A DNA stretch of 64,000 bases from Corynebacterium spheniscorum (GCF_900113445.1 NZ_FOPJ01000002.1:116030-180029), one strand, 5' to 3'. Shown: positions 26,917-37,939, counted from the first letter of the stretch. The notes: generated by a model not told the origin, from the letters alone. A program made the numbers and translations.

Positions 26917-29670
26917 GTGACTGAGCAGACTATGGAATCCAACTCCAACCGCAATCGTGCCGACGCCCTTCCGAAGTCCTGGGACCCGAAAGCAGTAGAG
27001 GCAAAGCTGTACCAAACCTGGCTGGATGCGGGCTACTTCGCCGCCAACCCTAAAAGCCAAAAACCAGCTTTTTCGATTGTGCTGCCGCCACCGAACGTGA
27101 CCGGGCAGCTCCACATGGGCCACGCCCTGGACCACACCCTCATGGACGCCATGGCACGCCGCAAACGCATGCAAGGCTACGAGGTGCTGTGGCTACCCGG
27201 CATGGACCATGCCGGCATTGCTACCCAAAGCAAAGTCGAAGTCATGCTCAAAGAAACCGAAGGCAAAGACCGCTTCGACTACGGCCGCGAAGAGTTCATC
27301 GAGCGCGTCTGGGAATGGAAGCGCAACTACGGGGGCCATATCGCCGAACAAATGCGTGCCATCGGTGATTCGGTGGACTGGTCGCGGGAACGCTTCACCC
27401 TTGATGAAGGCCTTTCCCGCGCGGTGCACACCATCTTTAAGGAGCTCTTTGACCGCGGCCTGATCTACCGCGCAAATCGCCTGGTCAACTGGTCGCCAGT
27501 GCTGCGCACCGCGGTGTCTGACATTGAAGTGGTGTACAAGGACGTCGAAGGCGAGCTCGTCAGCATGCGCTACGGTTCGCTAAACGATGATGAACCGCAC
27601 GTGGTGGTGGCCACCACTCGTGTGGAAACCATGCTCGGTGACGTGGCTGTGGCCGTGCACCCTGAAGATGAGCGCTACCGCGACCTAGTCGGCACCACCT
27701 TGCCGCACCCCTTCCGCGATGATCTCACGCTCACCGTGATCGCCGATGATTATGTGGACCCCGAGTTCGGTACCGGCGCGGTGAAGATCACCCCAGCTCA
27801 TGACCCGAATGACTATGCCATGGCGCAGCGCCATGACCTGCCCATGCACACCATCATGGATGAGACCGGGCACATCGCCAATACCGGTACTGAATTTGAT
27901 GGCATGTCGCGCGAAGAGGCGCGTGTGAAGGTGCGCGAAGCCCTCGCTAAGCAGGGCCGCATCGTGAAGGAAGTGCGCCCCTATGTGCACTCGGTGGGGC
28001 ACTCGGAGCGTTCCGGGGAGGCCGTGGAGCCGCGCCTTTCTGAACAGTGGTTTGTGAAGGTGGAAAAGCTCGCCAAGATGTCCGCTGATGCGGTGCGCCA
28101 AGGTGATATGGTGATCCATCCGCCGGCGCAAGAGGCTCGCTACTTTGAGTGGGTGGATGATATGCACGATTGGTGTATCTCCCGGCAGCTGTGGTGGGGG
28201 CATCGCATCCCGATTTGGTATGGCCCCAATGGGGAAGTGGTGTGCGTTGGCCCCGATGAACAAGCCCCGCAGGGTGAGGGTTGGCATCAGGACCCGGATG
28301 TGTTGGATACCTGGTTCTCTTCTGCGCTGTGGCCTTTTAGCACCATGGGTTGGCCGGAGAAAACCCCGGAGCTTGAGAAGTTCTACCCCACCAGTGTGCT
28401 GTGCACTGGCTATGACATTATTTTCTTCTGGGCTGCGCGCATGATGATGTTCGCGACCTTCGCCAGCACCATTACCCCAGAGATCGTCGGCGAGGGCCCC
28501 GAAGGCCGCCCCCAGGTGCCCTTTAAGGACCTCTACCTGCACGGCCTGGTGCGCGATGAGCATGGCCGCAAGATGAGTAAATCTTTGGGCAATGGCATTG
28601 ACCCCATGGATTGGGTGCGTGACTATGGTGCCGACTCCCTGCGCTTTACCCTGGCCCGCGGCGCGAACCCCGGCACGGACCTGCCGGTGGGTGATGATTC
28701 CGCCCAAAGTTCCCGCAACTTCGCCACCAAGCTTTTCAACGCCACCCGCTTCGCACTGATGAATGGTGCGCACCTAGGTGAACTCCCGCCGCGCGAGGAG
28801 CTTACGGATGCGGACCGCTGGATCCTGGACCGCCTGGAGCAGGTGCGCGCCGATGTGGATGACTACCTGGACCGCTACCAATTCGCCAAGGCCAATGAGG
28901 AGCTCTACCACTTCACCTGGGGTGAGTTCTGCGACTGGTACTTGGAGATCGCCAAGACCCAGATCCCGCGCGAGGGCGAATCGACGGCCAAGACCGAGCA
29001 GCAGGGCCGCAACACCCCGGTTGTGCTGGGGCGCGTGCTCAACGTGATTTTGAAGCTGCTGCATCCCGCCATGCCCTTTGTCACCGAAACCCTCTGGACG
29101 GCACTCACGGGGGAGGAGTCCCTGATGGTGGCCAGCTGGCCGACCGCCGAAGACACCAATGGTGGTGCGGAGGTGGACACGGTTGCCGCGCGCCGCATTA
29201 AGGATGCGGAGAAACTCATTACCGAGATCCGCCGTTTCCGCTCTGACCAGGGCGTCAAACCCTCCCAGAAGGTTCCGGCCCGCATTGATTTTGTCGCCTG
29301 CGATCTTGCCGGCCAAGAGGAATTGGTGCGCTCCCTTGCACGCGTGGATACCCCCGCGGAGGACTTCACTGAAACCGCCAGCATCGAGCTGCGCCTTTCT
29401 ACCAATGTGACGGTGGAGGTGGCGGTGGATACCTCCGGCACGGTGGATATTGCCGCCGAACGCAAGCGGCTGGATAAGGACCTTGCCGCCGCCAATAAGG
29501 AGCTTGAGGGCACCGCCAAGAAGCTCAGCAATGAGAACTTCCTTGCCAAAGCCCCCGAAGCGGTGGTGGAAAAGATCCGCGAACGCCAGCAGATCGCCAA
29601 GGAAGAAGTTGAGCGTATTAGCGCACGCCTGGCTTCCCTTGATGAGTTGGAAAAGGCACGCCAAAAGTGA
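26917..29670 (+). CDS. valS: Valyl-tRNA synthetase
   Basis: Class I aminoacyl-tRNA synthetase charging tRNA-Val. 917 residues: HIGH-type motif HMGH (66-69, in [15 protein letters not shown]), CP1 editing domain (about 180-350, with [17 protein letters not shown]), KMSKS at 552-556, the anticodon-binding domain, and a C-terminal coiled coil ([20 protein letters not shown]). Start: GTG at 26917, in keeping with leaderless translation. Its TGA overlaps the GTG start of folC by 4 bp, so the two are co-translated from one operon with the DUF4233 gene. Confidence 0.97.
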   Translation: MTEQTMESNSNRNRADALPKSWDPKAVEAKLYQTWLDAGYFAANPKSQKPAFSIVLPPPNVTGQLHMGHALDHTLMDAMARRKRMQGYEVLWLPGMDHAGIATQSKVEVMLKETEGKDRFDYGREEFIERVWEWKRNYGGHIAEQMRAIGDSVDWSRERFTLDEGLSRAVHTIFKELFDRGLIYRANRLVNWSPVLRTAVSDIEVVYKDVEGELVSMRYGSLNDDEPHVVVATTRVETMLGDVAVAVHPEDERYRDLVGTTLPHPFRDDLTLTVIADDYVDPEFGTGAVKITPAHDPNDYAMAQRHDLPMHTIMDETGHIANTGTEFDGMSREEARVKVREALAKQGRIVKEVRPYVHSVGHSERSGEAVEPRLSEQWFVKVEKLAKMSADAVRQGDMVIHPPAQEARYFEWVDDMHDWCISRQLWWGHRIPIWYGPNGEVVCVGPDEQAPQGEGWHQDPDVLDTWFSSALWPFSTMGWPEKTPELEKFYPTSVLCTGYDIIFFWAARMMMFATFASTITPEIVGEGPEGRPQVPFKDLYLHGLVRDEHGRKMSKSLGNGIDPMDWVRDYGADSLRFTLARGANPGTDLPVGDDSAQSSRNFATKLFNATRFALMNGAHLGELPPREELTDADRWILDRLEQVRADVDDYLDRYQFAKANEELYHFTWGEFCDWYLEIAKTQIPREGESTAKTEQQGRNTPVVLGRVLNVILKLLHPAMPFVTETLWTALTGEESLMVASWPTAEDTNGGAEVDTVAARRIKDAEKLITEIRRFRSDQGVKPSQKVPARIDFVACDLAGQEELVRSLARVDTPAEDFTETASIELRLSTNVTVEVAVDTSGTVDIAAERKRLDKDLAAANKELEGTAKKLSNENFLAKAPEAVVEKIRERQQIAKEEVERISARLASLDELEKARQK

Positions 29671-31415
29671 GCCAAGAAGAAGAGCAGACTCCCGAGACCC
29701 GCAGTACTACCCCGCAGGATTCTGCGGGTGCGCAGGAGGCTGGGTCTGCCGCACCTGATTCGCTCACGACGCGGGATAGTGAATCCGGGAACCAGGACGA
29801 TGTGTTGGGGCTGGAGGACCTCAACCCAGAGCACCTTCGTGCCCTAGGTGAAGAGGCCTTCGCCCCGGATGCACTGGTAGATAGCACGCTGCGTGGTTTG
29901 GACCCGGATGAAACCTTGGCTGCTTTGCATGAGGAAGACTCCGGTGCCGGGGAAGTGACCTTGGATGAAAGTGGGTTGAAGCTACCCATTGATTTAGGCC
30001 GCGAAGATGATTATGAAAAACCAGCCTCTGATGAAGTCACCCCGCAGGACCTTCAGGCCCTGCTGGAGGTAGAAGCGGAGCTGGATAAACGCTGGCCAGA
30101 AACCAAGATCGACCCCACCTTAGAGCGCATGGAATTGCTCATGGATCTTCTGGGCAACCCTGAGCGTTCCTTCCCCGCGATTCATGTGGCCGGTACCAAT
30201 GGCAAAACCTCTACGGTGCGGATGATTGAGTCCCTTATGCGGGCTTTTCATCGCCGCACCGGGCGCACCACCAGCCCGCACCTGCAATTAGCTACCGAGC
30301 GCATTGCCATTGATGGGGCACCGATCCATCCGCGTGATTATGTGCGGGTGTGGCGAGAAATCCAGCCCTATGTGGAGATGGTGGATGCCAAATCGGATGT
30401 GCCGATGAGCAAATTCGAAGTGCTTAGCGCCATGGCCTATGCCGCTTTTGCGGATGCCCCAGTAGATGTGGCTTGCGTGGAAGTAGGTATGGGTGGGCGT
30501 TGGGATGCCACCAATGTGATCAACTCCGATATTGCGGTGATTATGCCGATCGGGTTGGACCACACTGATTATTTAGGCAACACCATTGAAGAGATCGCAG
30601 CGGAAAAAGCCGGGATTATTAAGTCGCGGTGGGATGCTGAGGATCTACTGACCCCGCCGGATAATGTGGCCATTGTTGCGCAACAAGAACCCGGGGCCCT
30701 TCGCGTAGTGCTTGAACGCGCGGTGGAATGCGATGCGCAGGTAGCGCGCGCCGGTAGTGAATTCGGCGTTATTTCTTCCACGATTGCCGTTGGTGGGCAG
30801 CAGCTGAACTTACGTGGTTTAGCTGGGGATTATGAGGATATTTTCCTCCCCCTTTCTGGTGAACACCAAGCAGCTAATGCCGCTGTTGCCTTGGCTGCGG
30901 TGGAAGCTTTCTTCGGTGCTGGGCCTGGCCGCCAACTAGATCTTGATACCGTGCGCCAAGGTTTCGCGCAGGTGCAATCACCAGGCCGGCTTGAACGCGT
31001 GCGTTCTACCCCCACCACCTTCATTGATGCCGCCCATAACCCGCATGGCGCTAAAGCCCTAGGCGAAGCGCTAGAACGCGACTTTGAGTTCCGCCGCCTG
31101 ATTGCGGTGGTAGGTGTATTAGGGGATAAAGATGCCCGCGGCATCTTAAGTGCCCTGGAACCACACGTTGCAGAAATTGTGTGCACCCAGACCACCAGCC
31201 CACGGGCGTTGGATGCTTATGATCTAGCGGAATATGCCCGCGAGATTTTCGGTGAAGAACGCGTGCACGTTGCTGAGGTTCTACCCAGTGCGGTGGAATT
31301 AGCAGTGGAATTAGCCGAAGATACTGATGTGCAATCCGGATCCGGTGTGGTGATTACCGGGTCTGTGGTGACCGCCGGTGAAGCCCGCACCCTCTTTGGA
31401 AAGGACCCCGCATGA
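29667..31415 (+). CDS. folC: Folylpolyglutamate synthase / dihydrofolate synthase with acidic N-terminal extension
   Basis: Adds glutamate to folates. 582 residues, against about 430-480 for typical FolC. The first ~130 residues are an acidic, low-complexity extension ([16 protein letters not shown] ... [18 protein letters not shown]) with no recognised fold. The Mur-ligase-type core then runs: P-loop [16 protein letters not shown] (about 172), [44 protein letters not shown], and the C-terminal domain with [20 protein letters not shown]. Start: GTG at 29667 in a GTGA overlap with valS. An alternative start nearer the core is possible, but the overlap supports 29667. Confidence 0.93.
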   Translation: MSQEEEQTPETRSTTPQDSAGAQEAGSAAPDSLTTRDSESGNQDDVLGLEDLNPEHLRALGEEAFAPDALVDSTLRGLDPDETLAALHEEDSGAGEVTLDESGLKLPIDLGREDDYEKPASDEVTPQDLQALLEVEAELDKRWPETKIDPTLERMELLMDLLGNPERSFPAIHVAGTNGKTSTVRMIESLMRAFHRRTGRTTSPHLQLATERIAIDGAPIHPRDYVRVWREIQPYVEMVDAKSDVPMSKFEVLSAMAYAAFADAPVDVACVEVGMGGRWDATNVINSDIAVIMPIGLDHTDYLGNTIEEIAAEKAGIIKSRWDAEDLLTPPDNVAIVAQQEPGALRVVLERAVECDAQVARAGSEFGVISSTIAVGGQQLNLRGLAGDYEDIFLPLSGEHQAANAAVALAAVEAFFGAGPGRQLDLDTVRQGFAQVQSPGRLERVRSTPTTFIDAAHNPHGAKALGEALERDFEFRRLIAVVGVLGDKDARGILSALEPHVAEIVCTQTTSPRALDAYDLAEYAREIFGEERVHVAEVLPSAVELAVELAEDTDVQSGSGVVITGSVVTAGEARTLFGKDPA

Positions 31416-31873
31416 GCCCACAGAACAGCCCCCGCAGAAGGCCACGCACATCCCCGAAGGAAGAAGCCCCAGAATACGGCCCGCTTGGGCCCGGCAAAGC
31501 CCCCGTAAAAGACCCCATGAAGGGGCTACGTGGAGTAATGGCCGGCACCATGTGCATGGAAGCGATCAGTATTTTGCTGGTGCTCACCGTAATCCTGCGG
31601 GTCGATGAAGGGGCCTATTGGACCACCTTCAACTGGGGTTATGTGACCTTTGTTGGGGTGGCGATGTTCCTCATGGCTTTCCTCCAGGGCCGCCCTTGGG
31701 CGTTGGCTGTGAATATGGGTTTGCAGGTGCTCGCACTCTTAGGCTTCATGGTGCATGTATCCATGGGTATTGTGGCGATTATTTTCATCCTGGTGTGGTG
31801 GTATTTACTGCACCTGCGCCGCAACCTCATTGAACGCATGAAACGTGGCCTGCTGACCACGCAGCATCTATAG
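31412..31873 (+). CDS. DUF4233 membrane protein
   Basis: 153 residues. A basic Pro-rich N-terminus, then GLRGVMAGTMCMEAISILLVLTVI and two or three more helices (WGYVTFVGVAMFLMAFLQ, ALAVNMGLQVLALLGFMVHV, MGIVAIIFILVWWYLL) followed by HLRRNLIERMKR. This is the DUF4233 pattern found directly behind folC in actinobacteria; function unknown. ATGA overlap with folC indicates translational coupling. Confidence 0.88.
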   Translation: MSPQNSPRRRPRTSPKEEAPEYGPLGPGKAPVKDPMKGLRGVMAGTMCMEAISILLVLTVILRVDEGAYWTTFNWGYVTFVGVAMFLMAFLQGRPWALAVNMGLQVLALLGFMVHVSMGIVAIIFILVWWYLLHLRRNLIERMKRGLLTTQHL

Positions 31874-31991
31874 CGGGTAGTAGCGGGGTTGAGGCTTCGG
31901 GGCCTCTCTTTGGGGCCCGCGGGGGTACGCCGGGCTCCCCGCAACTGGCCGACTGGTACGCACCAAAGCCATGCTTGGGTGCGCAATGAAG

Positions 31992-31997
31992 TAAAGT
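31992..31997 (+). promoter_or_regulatory. -10 box of ndk, probable leaderless transcript
   Basis: TAAAGT ends 7 bases before the ndk ATG at 32005. No Shine-Dalgarno. Confidence 0.6.
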
Positions 31998-32004
31998 TGT
32001 CGCC

Positions 32005-32415
32005 ATGACTGAACGTACCCTCATCCTGATCAAGCCCGATGGTGTCCGCAATGGCCATGTTGGTGAGATCATCGCCCGCATTGAACGCAAGGGTCTCAAG
32101 CTTGCCGCCATGGACCTGCGTGTTGCTGACCGCGCAACCGCCGAAAAGCACTACGAAGAGCACAAGGACAAGCCCTTCTTCGGCGAGCTGGTGGACTTCA
32201 TCACCTCCGCTCCGCTGGTAGCCGGCATTGTCGAAGGTGAGCGCGCCATTGAAGCATGGCGTCAGCTTGCCGGTGGCACCGACCCGGTCTCCAAGGCCAC
32301 CCCGGGTACCATCCGCGGTGACTTCGCTTTGAGCGTTGGCGAGAACGTGGTCCATGGTTCGGACTCCCCGGAATCCGCTGAGCGCGAGATCGCTATCTGG
32401 TTCCCGAACCTCTAA
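32005..32415 (+). CDS. ndk: Nucleoside diphosphate kinase
   Basis: Transfers the gamma phosphate from ATP to other nucleoside diphosphates through a phospho-histidine. 136 residues, the usual length. [16 protein letters not shown] at the start, [21 protein letters not shown], and the active-site His near residue 117 in [16 protein letters not shown]. Start: ATG at 32005. A strong terminator follows. Confidence 0.97.
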   Translation: MTERTLILIKPDGVRNGHVGEIIARIERKGLKLAAMDLRVADRATAEKHYEEHKDKPFFGELVDFITSAPLVAGIVEGERAIEAWRQLAGGTDPVSKATPGTIRGDFALSVGENVVHGSDSPESAEREIAIWFPNL

Positions 32416-32427
32416 AAAACAACGAGC

Positions 32428-32478
32428 ACCCCACACACGCAAGCAAGGCATAATGCCCTGCTGGGTGTGGGGTTTTCT
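32428..32478 (+). terminator. Terminator after ndk
   Basis: ACCCCACAC (32428-32436) pairs perfectly with GTGTGGGGT (32465-32473), followed by TTTCTT. Confidence 0.85.
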
Positions 32479-33133
32479 TGTACCCCCGAAGCACCCACGA
32501 CGCGGGTTGCTTTGGTAGGTGGGCGGCTAAATCATGGTGTTGCCCACGTCTGTACCCGCGAACTGGGTCAAGTGTGCGAGAATAGAGCACGCGGTCACAT
32601 AGACCGCACCTTTATAACTTCATATCTTTTAATCTTCCTTCAACCATCAACCACACTTTTCGCGCGATGACCTTGGAGTTTCTTTAGGGCATGTCATGGA
32701 CCTGTCCTGGGGGAATAACGAGGTGGCATCGCAAGGCGTGAGCATCATCGCTTAAGTTTTATTGGCTTAAGGTGGTGCCCTTTTAGGGGCCAGATGCCCG
32801 CAGTGAGTTATCTCGGTAGATGTTGAGGCCCACACCCCATCCGCTTTACGCGGCTGCTTCGTGCGGCGGCGGCGAATGAACCTTATTCGCCAGCGCCCGG
32901 AGCACTTTCCCCAACGGGGCGTTACTGTGGGGGTTTTCTTAAAACCCCTGCTTTTCGCCTTGAAGTTAAAAATAGTGGCCTTAGCATGAGATAGCTGGAC
33001 TGTTGGTGCATCGAATGTTCAAGATTGCGGCCCGTATCAGGATGTGGGCATCTTTCTTGATGCTTCACGCCAGATAGCGCTTAGGGCCCTATAGGGCCTT
33101 AGAGATTCGCGCGGAGGGTTTACAGGAGTTTTC
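32479..33133 (+). promoter_or_regulatory. Long structured leader / control region of rne
   Basis: About 650 bp with no gene. An AT-rich promoter-like stretch (TATAACTTCATATC) lies near 32610-32625, leaving a possible 5' UTR near 500 nt. Several compact hairpins follow: CCGC-TTTAC-GCGG near 32840, GGCGAAT-GAACCTT-ATTCGCC (32869-32891), and GGGGTTTT-CTT-AAAACCCC (about 32933-32951). Long leaders that allow feedback by RNase E are known for rne in other bacteria; whether this one does so is inference. Confidence 0.4.
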
Positions 33134-36100
33134 GTGGCATCGACCACCAACCCAGACGAACAGAAGTCTTCGGCACCGAAGCGGCGACGCACTACCCGCA
33201 AGGCGAGTGCAGCTGCCCGGCCGAAGGACACCACCGCCCACACCCAGGATGCGCCGGAAAACAGCGCAGCTGATAGCTCGGCTGAAAAGACGCCGCGGAA
33301 GCGCAGCACGAAGCGCAGCACCAAACGTACGACGAAGCGTTCGGTGAAGCAAGCACCTGAGGCTAAGGATTCGGCGAAGCAGCCGAGCAAGCAAACGGCG
33401 CAGAAAACGACGCGCTCCCGTCGCCCAGCCAAGAAGATTGCCGCTAAGCCAAAGGCTATTAGCTGGAGTATTGAGGTACCTGCGGAAGCGAAGACGAATG
33501 CGGCGAAGATTAATCGCGATGAGCTAGAAGCTAAAACCCGTGTGCATCAATTAGCCCGCGCCTTGGAGATCACCTCGAAGCAGCTGATTACGCTGCTGGG
33601 TGATTTAGGCATGAAGAAGGTTGTCATGTCTTCGCTCACCAAGGATGAAGTAGTGCAGGTTGTGGACGCTATCTCCGATGATGCAGAAGCCGCGTCGTCT
33701 ACGGAGGACACCTCCGCACCCGCAGCGAGCAGCCTAGCTGAGGAGTCGATCTCGAAGGAAGCTCCTGAGGAGACTGCACCGCGTAAGCGTGGTCGTGCGC
33801 GCCGAGTGACCCGCGAGGCCGCTGCGCCGAGTGAGGCGGATATTGATGCCGAGAATGCGGTGATCAGCGAAGCGGAGATCGCTGAGGCAAGCGAACAAGA
33901 AGCTTCGGTGATGGATGAGGTTGTGGTGAAGGAGGGTACGCACAAGCGTGCCAGCCGGAAGCGTCGCGCAACCCGTAGCACCGCCGCACCGGAGAGCACT
34001 GAGAGTGCGGAGACTTCTGAGGGGGCTGAGGAGTCTACGGAAGCTGCGGTAGAGGCCTCGGAGAAGAAGTCGAAGAAGGCCAAGGACTCTAAGAAGAAAG
34101 ACAAGAAGTCCAAGGGCAAGAAGGGTTCTGAGAAGAAGGGCTCTGCCAAGAAGTCTTCAGACAAGAAATCTTCGGATAAGAAATCTTCGTCGAAGAAGGC
34201 TGCCGAAGAAACCGATGGCTCGGAGGATGCTGAGGCGTTGGATCCGAAGACGGAGAAGATCCGTCAGCGGGTGGAAAAGAATGTTGCTAATGAGATCCAC
34301 CAGATCGAAGAGAAGGTAGAGCGCGAGCTCGCCGAGAAAGTGGAGGAAGCCCCAGAGCTAGAGGCCGTAGAGGCTGAAGACCTTGAGGCTCCCGAAGCTG
34401 AGGCCGCCCCGGAAACCCCAGAGACTCCCGAAACCCCAGAAACCCCCGAACCGCTCTTCCGCAGCCCCATCTTCCTCCCGCCCACCCCGGCGGCCGAGGC
34501 TGATGCTGAGGTCCTCGAGATCATTGGGGTCTCCCCGGAAGAACTCGAAGCCGAGGAGGACTCCCACGACGATTCCCACAGCGACTCCCACGCTGAAGAT
34601 GATTCCGAGGATTCTGATTCCAGTAGCTCTGCGAAGCGGCGGCGTCGTGGTCGCCGTGGCGGCGGACGTGGCCGTGGCAGCGGAAGTAGTAGTGCCCAGG
34701 ATGCTTCCCAGGCCGCTGAGCATAAGAAATCCCATAAGCATGATCAGCACTCGCAGCCAGAGGAGCTTCCTGAAGAACCCGTTGCCCTGCACGGTTCCAC
34801 CCGCCTAGAAGCGCAGCGCCGTCGCCGCAATGAGATGCGCGAGGAAGGCCGCAAGAAGCGCCACGTGGTTTCCCAAGCAGAGTTCCTGGCGCGCCGGGAA
34901 TCTGTGGAGCGCACCATGGTGGTGCGTGAACGCCAGCGCAGCGAAGGCCCCGGCAATGTCACCGAGGTCGGTGTGTTGGAAGATGAGATGCTGGTTGAGC
35001 ATTTTGTCACTTCCGATGCACAGGCCTCAATGATCGGCAATATTTATCTTGGCCGTGTGCAAAATGTGCTGCCCTCCATGGAGGCTGCCTTCATTGATAT
35101 CGGCAAGGGCCGCAATGGCGTGCTCTATGCCGGTGAGGTGGATTGGCGTGCCCATGGTTTAGGTGGCCGCCAGCGCCGCATCGAGCAAGCGCTTAAGAGC
35201 GGCGACCAGGTGTTGGTGCAGGTCTCTAAGGACCCGGTGGGCCATAAGGGTGCGCGCCTTACTACCCAGATTTCTTTGGCTGGGCGTTATTTGGTGTACG
35301 TGCCCGGTGGGCGTTCTGCCGGGATTTCCCGCAAACTGCCTGGCCCGGAGCGCAAGCGCTTAAAGGAAGTACTCAAGAAGGTTGTGCCCGATGATGGTGG
35401 CGCCATTATTCGCACCGCTGCGGAAGGTGTGGCCGAAGATGCCATCGCCGCTGATGTGAACCGCCTGCATTCTTTGTGGCAGGACATTGAGCAGCGCAGC
35501 GCGAAGGAAAAGAAATCGCGCGGCAATAAGCCCGTCACCATGTATGAGGAGCCGAACCTGCTGGTCAAGGTGGTTCGCGACCTCTTTAATGAGGACTTCT
35601 CTCGCCTAGTGGTTGATGGTGAGCGCCCGTGGAACACAGTGCACGCCTATGTGCAGTCCGTTGCCCCGGATCTCTTGGAGCGCCTGGAGCGTTTCGATCG
35701 CAGCGAGCATGAGGGCAAGGATGCCTTCACCGTGCACCGCATTGATGAGCAGATCCAAAAGGCGCTCTCCCGCAAGGTGTGGTTGCCTTCTGGTGGCACC
35801 CTGGTGATTGATCGCACCGAAGCGATGACGGTCATCGATGTGAACACCGGCAAGTTCACTGGTTCTGGCGGGAACCTGGAAGAAACAGTGACCCGCAATA
35901 ACCTGGAGGCCGCAGAAGAGATCGTGCGCCAAATGCGGCTACGCGACTTAGGCGGCATGATCGTGGTGGACTTCATCGACATGGTGCTGCCCGAAAACCA
36001 GGATCTGGTGCTGCGCCGCCTCACCGAAGCTTTGGGTCGGGACCGTACCCGCCACCAGGTTTCCGAGGTTACTTCCTTGGGCTTGGTGCAGATGACGCGT

Positions 36101-37531
36101 AAGCGTTTGGGTACTGGCCTGATGGAGACTTTCTCTACCCCGTGCGAGCACTGCGATGGTACTGGCTACCAGGTGCATGCCGACCCGGTGGAGGCACAGG
36201 AGGAACCGGAGTATCGCGGCAAGGGCCGCGGGAAGAACTCTCGCGGTGATTCCCGTGGGGATTCCCGTGGGGACTCCCGTCGCGAGAATTCCCATGCTGA
36301 GGACCGTAAGGACCGCAAGGGTCGTGGGGCAGAGGATGCCGCGGACTCCACCCAGGCTGAGGAAGCACCTTCGATTGAGGACCTTGTTAATGCCGTAGTG
36401 GTCGAAGATGAGTCCTCTGCGCAGGAGGCCACTGGCCAGGAAGATTCTCAGAAGCAGTCTGGCCGTGGTCGCCGCCGTCGCGTGCGCTCGCGTTCCCGAC
36501 AGGACGATCGCCACGAGGATCGTCAGGATGACTCCGCTAAGACCGACTCCTCTGAGCGCTCTATCGCGGAGATCACCGCAGAGGCCATCGCCGTGGCCGC
36601 CAAGGAAGATCCCGATGAGCCGAGTGCTGCGGATTACCTCCCGCTCACCGACGATGAAGACACAGCAGGCGCCTCCGCCTCCAGGTCGGATAAGCAGCCT
36701 TCGCGTTCCCGCCAGCGCCGCAACCGCCGCGCCGCCACCGCCGCGCGCAAGGGCACGGATGAACCCAAGCCCGTGGTCGAATCGGAGATCAAGAAGCAGG
36801 CCGAGGTGCTCGCCAAGACCGCCCCGGCCGAGGAGGACTCCCAGGCGCTGACCTACGAGGAGGCCGTCGCCGCCTTCGAGGCCAGCCCGCGCCGCAAGCG
36901 CCGCACCCGCGGCAATTCGCGTTCCGATCACCGCCCCCGCAAGGAGGACTTCGTCGACGCGACCGCCTCGGATGTGCCCGATGATGGTTTCGAACCCGTC
37001 GAGATCGACAAGCCCGCAAAGCAGGACGATGAGCAGCCTTCCCGAGATCGGCGTTCCCGCCGTGGCACTCGCCGTGGCGGTAGCAAGCGGGCTGAGGTCA
37101 GCCGCACCGAGTCCGCTACGCCGGAGCAGCCCGAGGCAACCGAGCAGCAAGACACCACAGCTAGCGAGGATGCCGCGGAGACAAAGCAGCAAACCCAGGT
37201 GCGTAAAACCCGCGCTAAGCGGGCGGTGCGTCGTAGCCTGCGCAAGCAACGCGAAGACGCTGCACCCGCTGCAGAAGAGCAAGCCAGCGAGGACACCACC
37301 CCCGCGGAAGACACCGCAGTGGAAAAGAAGATCGTGAAGCTGAAGGCCCGCGGTCGTCGCCGTGCGGTGCGTCGGATTAGCCGCACCCGCGCTGCTGCGA
37401 AGAAGACTGCTTCGGAAGCTGATGCTCCGCAGTCAACCCCGGAAGTAGCTTCAGAGCCGCAAGCTGATGTGCAGGTTGTGAAGAGCCGTCGTGGTCGCCG
37501 CCGCGTGGTTCGCCGCAGCACTGGGCGTTAA
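33134..37531 (+). CDS. rne: Ribonuclease E/G, very long actinobacterial form
   Basis: Endoribonuclease central to mRNA decay and rRNA processing. 1465 residues, longer than E. coli RNase E (1061). A basic Ser/Lys/Thr-rich N-terminus (1-110); an IF2_N-like helical module (about 136-180, RVHQLARALEITSKQLITLL); long low-complexity segments with Lys-Ser repeats (KKSSDKKSSDKKSSSKK near 350) and a TPE-Pro repeat near 435; the catalytic core from about 600 with S1 domain (IGNIYLGRVQNVLPSMEAAF, near 633), DNase-I-like acidic sites (VIDVNTGKFTG near 902, VVDFIDM near 943) and the Zn-link CEHCDGTGY (near 1004); then a disordered Arg/Glu-rich tail with GDSRGDSRGDSR. Start: GTG at 33134 after ACAGGAG. 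Catalytic domain in the middle is the actinobacterial arrangement. Confidence 0.95.
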   Translation: MASTTNPDEQKSSAPKRRRTTRKASAAARPKDTTAHTQDAPENSAADSSAEKTPRKRSTKRSTKRTTKRSVKQAPEAKDSAKQPSKQTAQKTTRSRRPAKKIAAKPKAISWSIEVPAEAKTNAAKINRDELEAKTRVHQLARALEITSKQLITLLGDLGMKKVVMSSLTKDEVVQVVDAISDDAEAASSTEDTSAPAASSLAEESISKEAPEETAPRKRGRARRVTREAAAPSEADIDAENAVISEAEIAEASEQEASVMDEVVVKEGTHKRASRKRRATRSTAAPESTESAETSEGAEESTEAAVEASEKKSKKAKDSKKKDKKSKGKKGSEKKGSAKKSSDKKSSDKKSSSKKAAEETDGSEDAEALDPKTEKIRQRVEKNVANEIHQIEEKVERELAEKVEEAPELEAVEAEDLEAPEAEAAPETPETPETPETPEPLFRSPIFLPPTPAAEADAEVLEIIGVSPEELEAEEDSHDDSHSDSHAEDDSEDSDSSSSAKRRRRGRRGGGRGRGSGSSSAQDASQAAEHKKSHKHDQHSQPEELPEEPVALHGSTRLEAQRRRRNEMREEGRKKRHVVSQAEFLARRESVERTMVVRERQRSEGPGNVTEVGVLEDEMLVEHFVTSDAQASMIGNIYLGRVQNVLPSMEAAFIDIGKGRNGVLYAGEVDWRAHGLGGRQRRIEQALKSGDQVLVQVSKDPVGHKGARLTTQISLAGRYLVYVPGGRSAGISRKLPGPERKRLKEVLKKVVPDDGGAIIRTAAEGVAEDAIAADVNRLHSLWQDIEQRSAKEKKSRGNKPVTMYEEPNLLVKVVRDLFNEDFSRLVVDGERPWNTVHAYVQSVAPDLLERLERFDRSEHEGKDAFTVHRIDEQIQKALSRKVWLPSGGTLVIDRTEAMTVIDVNTGKFTGSGGNLEETVTRNNLEAAEEIVRQMRLRDLGGMIVVDFIDMVLPENQDLVLRRLTEALGRDRTRHQVSEVTSLGLVQMTRKRLGTGLMETFSTPCEHCDGTGYQVHADPVEAQEEPEYRGKGRGKNSRGDSRGDSRGDSRRENSHAEDRKDRKGRGAEDAADSTQAEEAPSIEDLVNAVVVEDESSAQEATGQEDSQKQSGRGRRRRVRSRSRQDDRHEDRQDDSAKTDSSERSIAEITAEAIAVAAKEDPDEPSAADYLPLTDDEDTAGASASRSDKQPSRSRQRRNRRAATAARKGTDEPKPVVESEIKKQAEVLAKTAPAEEDSQALTYEEAVAAFEASPRRKRRTRGNSRSDHRPRKEDFVDATASDVPDDGFEPVEIDKPAKQDDEQPSRDRRSRRGTRRGGSKRAEVSRTESATPEQPEATEQQDTTASEDAAETKQQTQVRKTRAKRAVRRSLRKQREDAAPAAEEQASEDTTPAEDTAVEKKIVKLKARGRRRAVRRISRTRAAAKKTASEADAPQSTPEVASEPQADVQVVKSRRGRRRVVRRSTGR

Positions 37532-37545
37532 CTAAGTAGTAGAAG

Positions 37546-37605
37546 ACACCGCCTTCGCCTGCTCCTCTAACAAAGGGGAGTGCGTGCGCAGGCGGTGTTT
37601 TCTTT
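37546..37605 (+). terminator. Terminator after rne
   Basis: ACACCGCC (37546-37553) pairs perfectly with GGCGGTGT (37591-37598), with inner CGCCTGC and GCGCAGG arms, followed by TTTTCTTTT. Confidence 0.88.
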
Positions 37606-37939
37606 TGGCTACCGGCTGATATCTGAGGTTTCTGTGCCTTGTGTGGCTGATGGTTTATTTCGCTGGGCTGGGATTTGCGTCCCGTGCCCAAGTAGGGGAG
37701 AGTGGTTGCGGTACGCAATTGCTGCGTAGTTTGGCTTTTGGTGCTAGTACACGGTAGTCTTTCACAGTCACTGTTTCGGGCTGTGTCGACCTCACCATGT
37801 CTGAGATCGCAGCCAGAAACACGCAGAAATTAGTGAACACAGTCCATCAATCAGGTGGCCGTGTGGCCAAGTTGCTTAGATCAGTGCGGCCAGGTGCGGG
37901 TACCTGAGCCGAATAATCTAGATAAGGGGTAGCCCTCCT
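37606..37939 (+). promoter_or_regulatory. rplU-rpmA promoter and leader
   Basis: About 330 bp, no gene. A TAGTCT -10-like box near 37755 would give a leader of roughly 180 nt. The leader contains GGTGGCCGTGTGGCC and other short dyads. Ribosomal protein leaders often mediate feedback; no known L21 leader was recognised here. Confidence 0.35.

Noticed and set aside
28225..28240. Third copy of the CCCCAATGGGG motif
   Set aside because: Lies inside the valS coding sequence, far from any cassette promoter; treated as coincidence.
27685..29664. Long minus-strand frames opposite valS (362 and 296 codons)
   Set aside because: Lie wholly inside valS and show no domain; typical antisense frames in high-GC DNA.
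35948..37282. 444-codon minus-strand frame opposite rne
   Set aside because: Composition is that of an antisense shadow of a repetitive, GC-rich gene. No start signal or domain.
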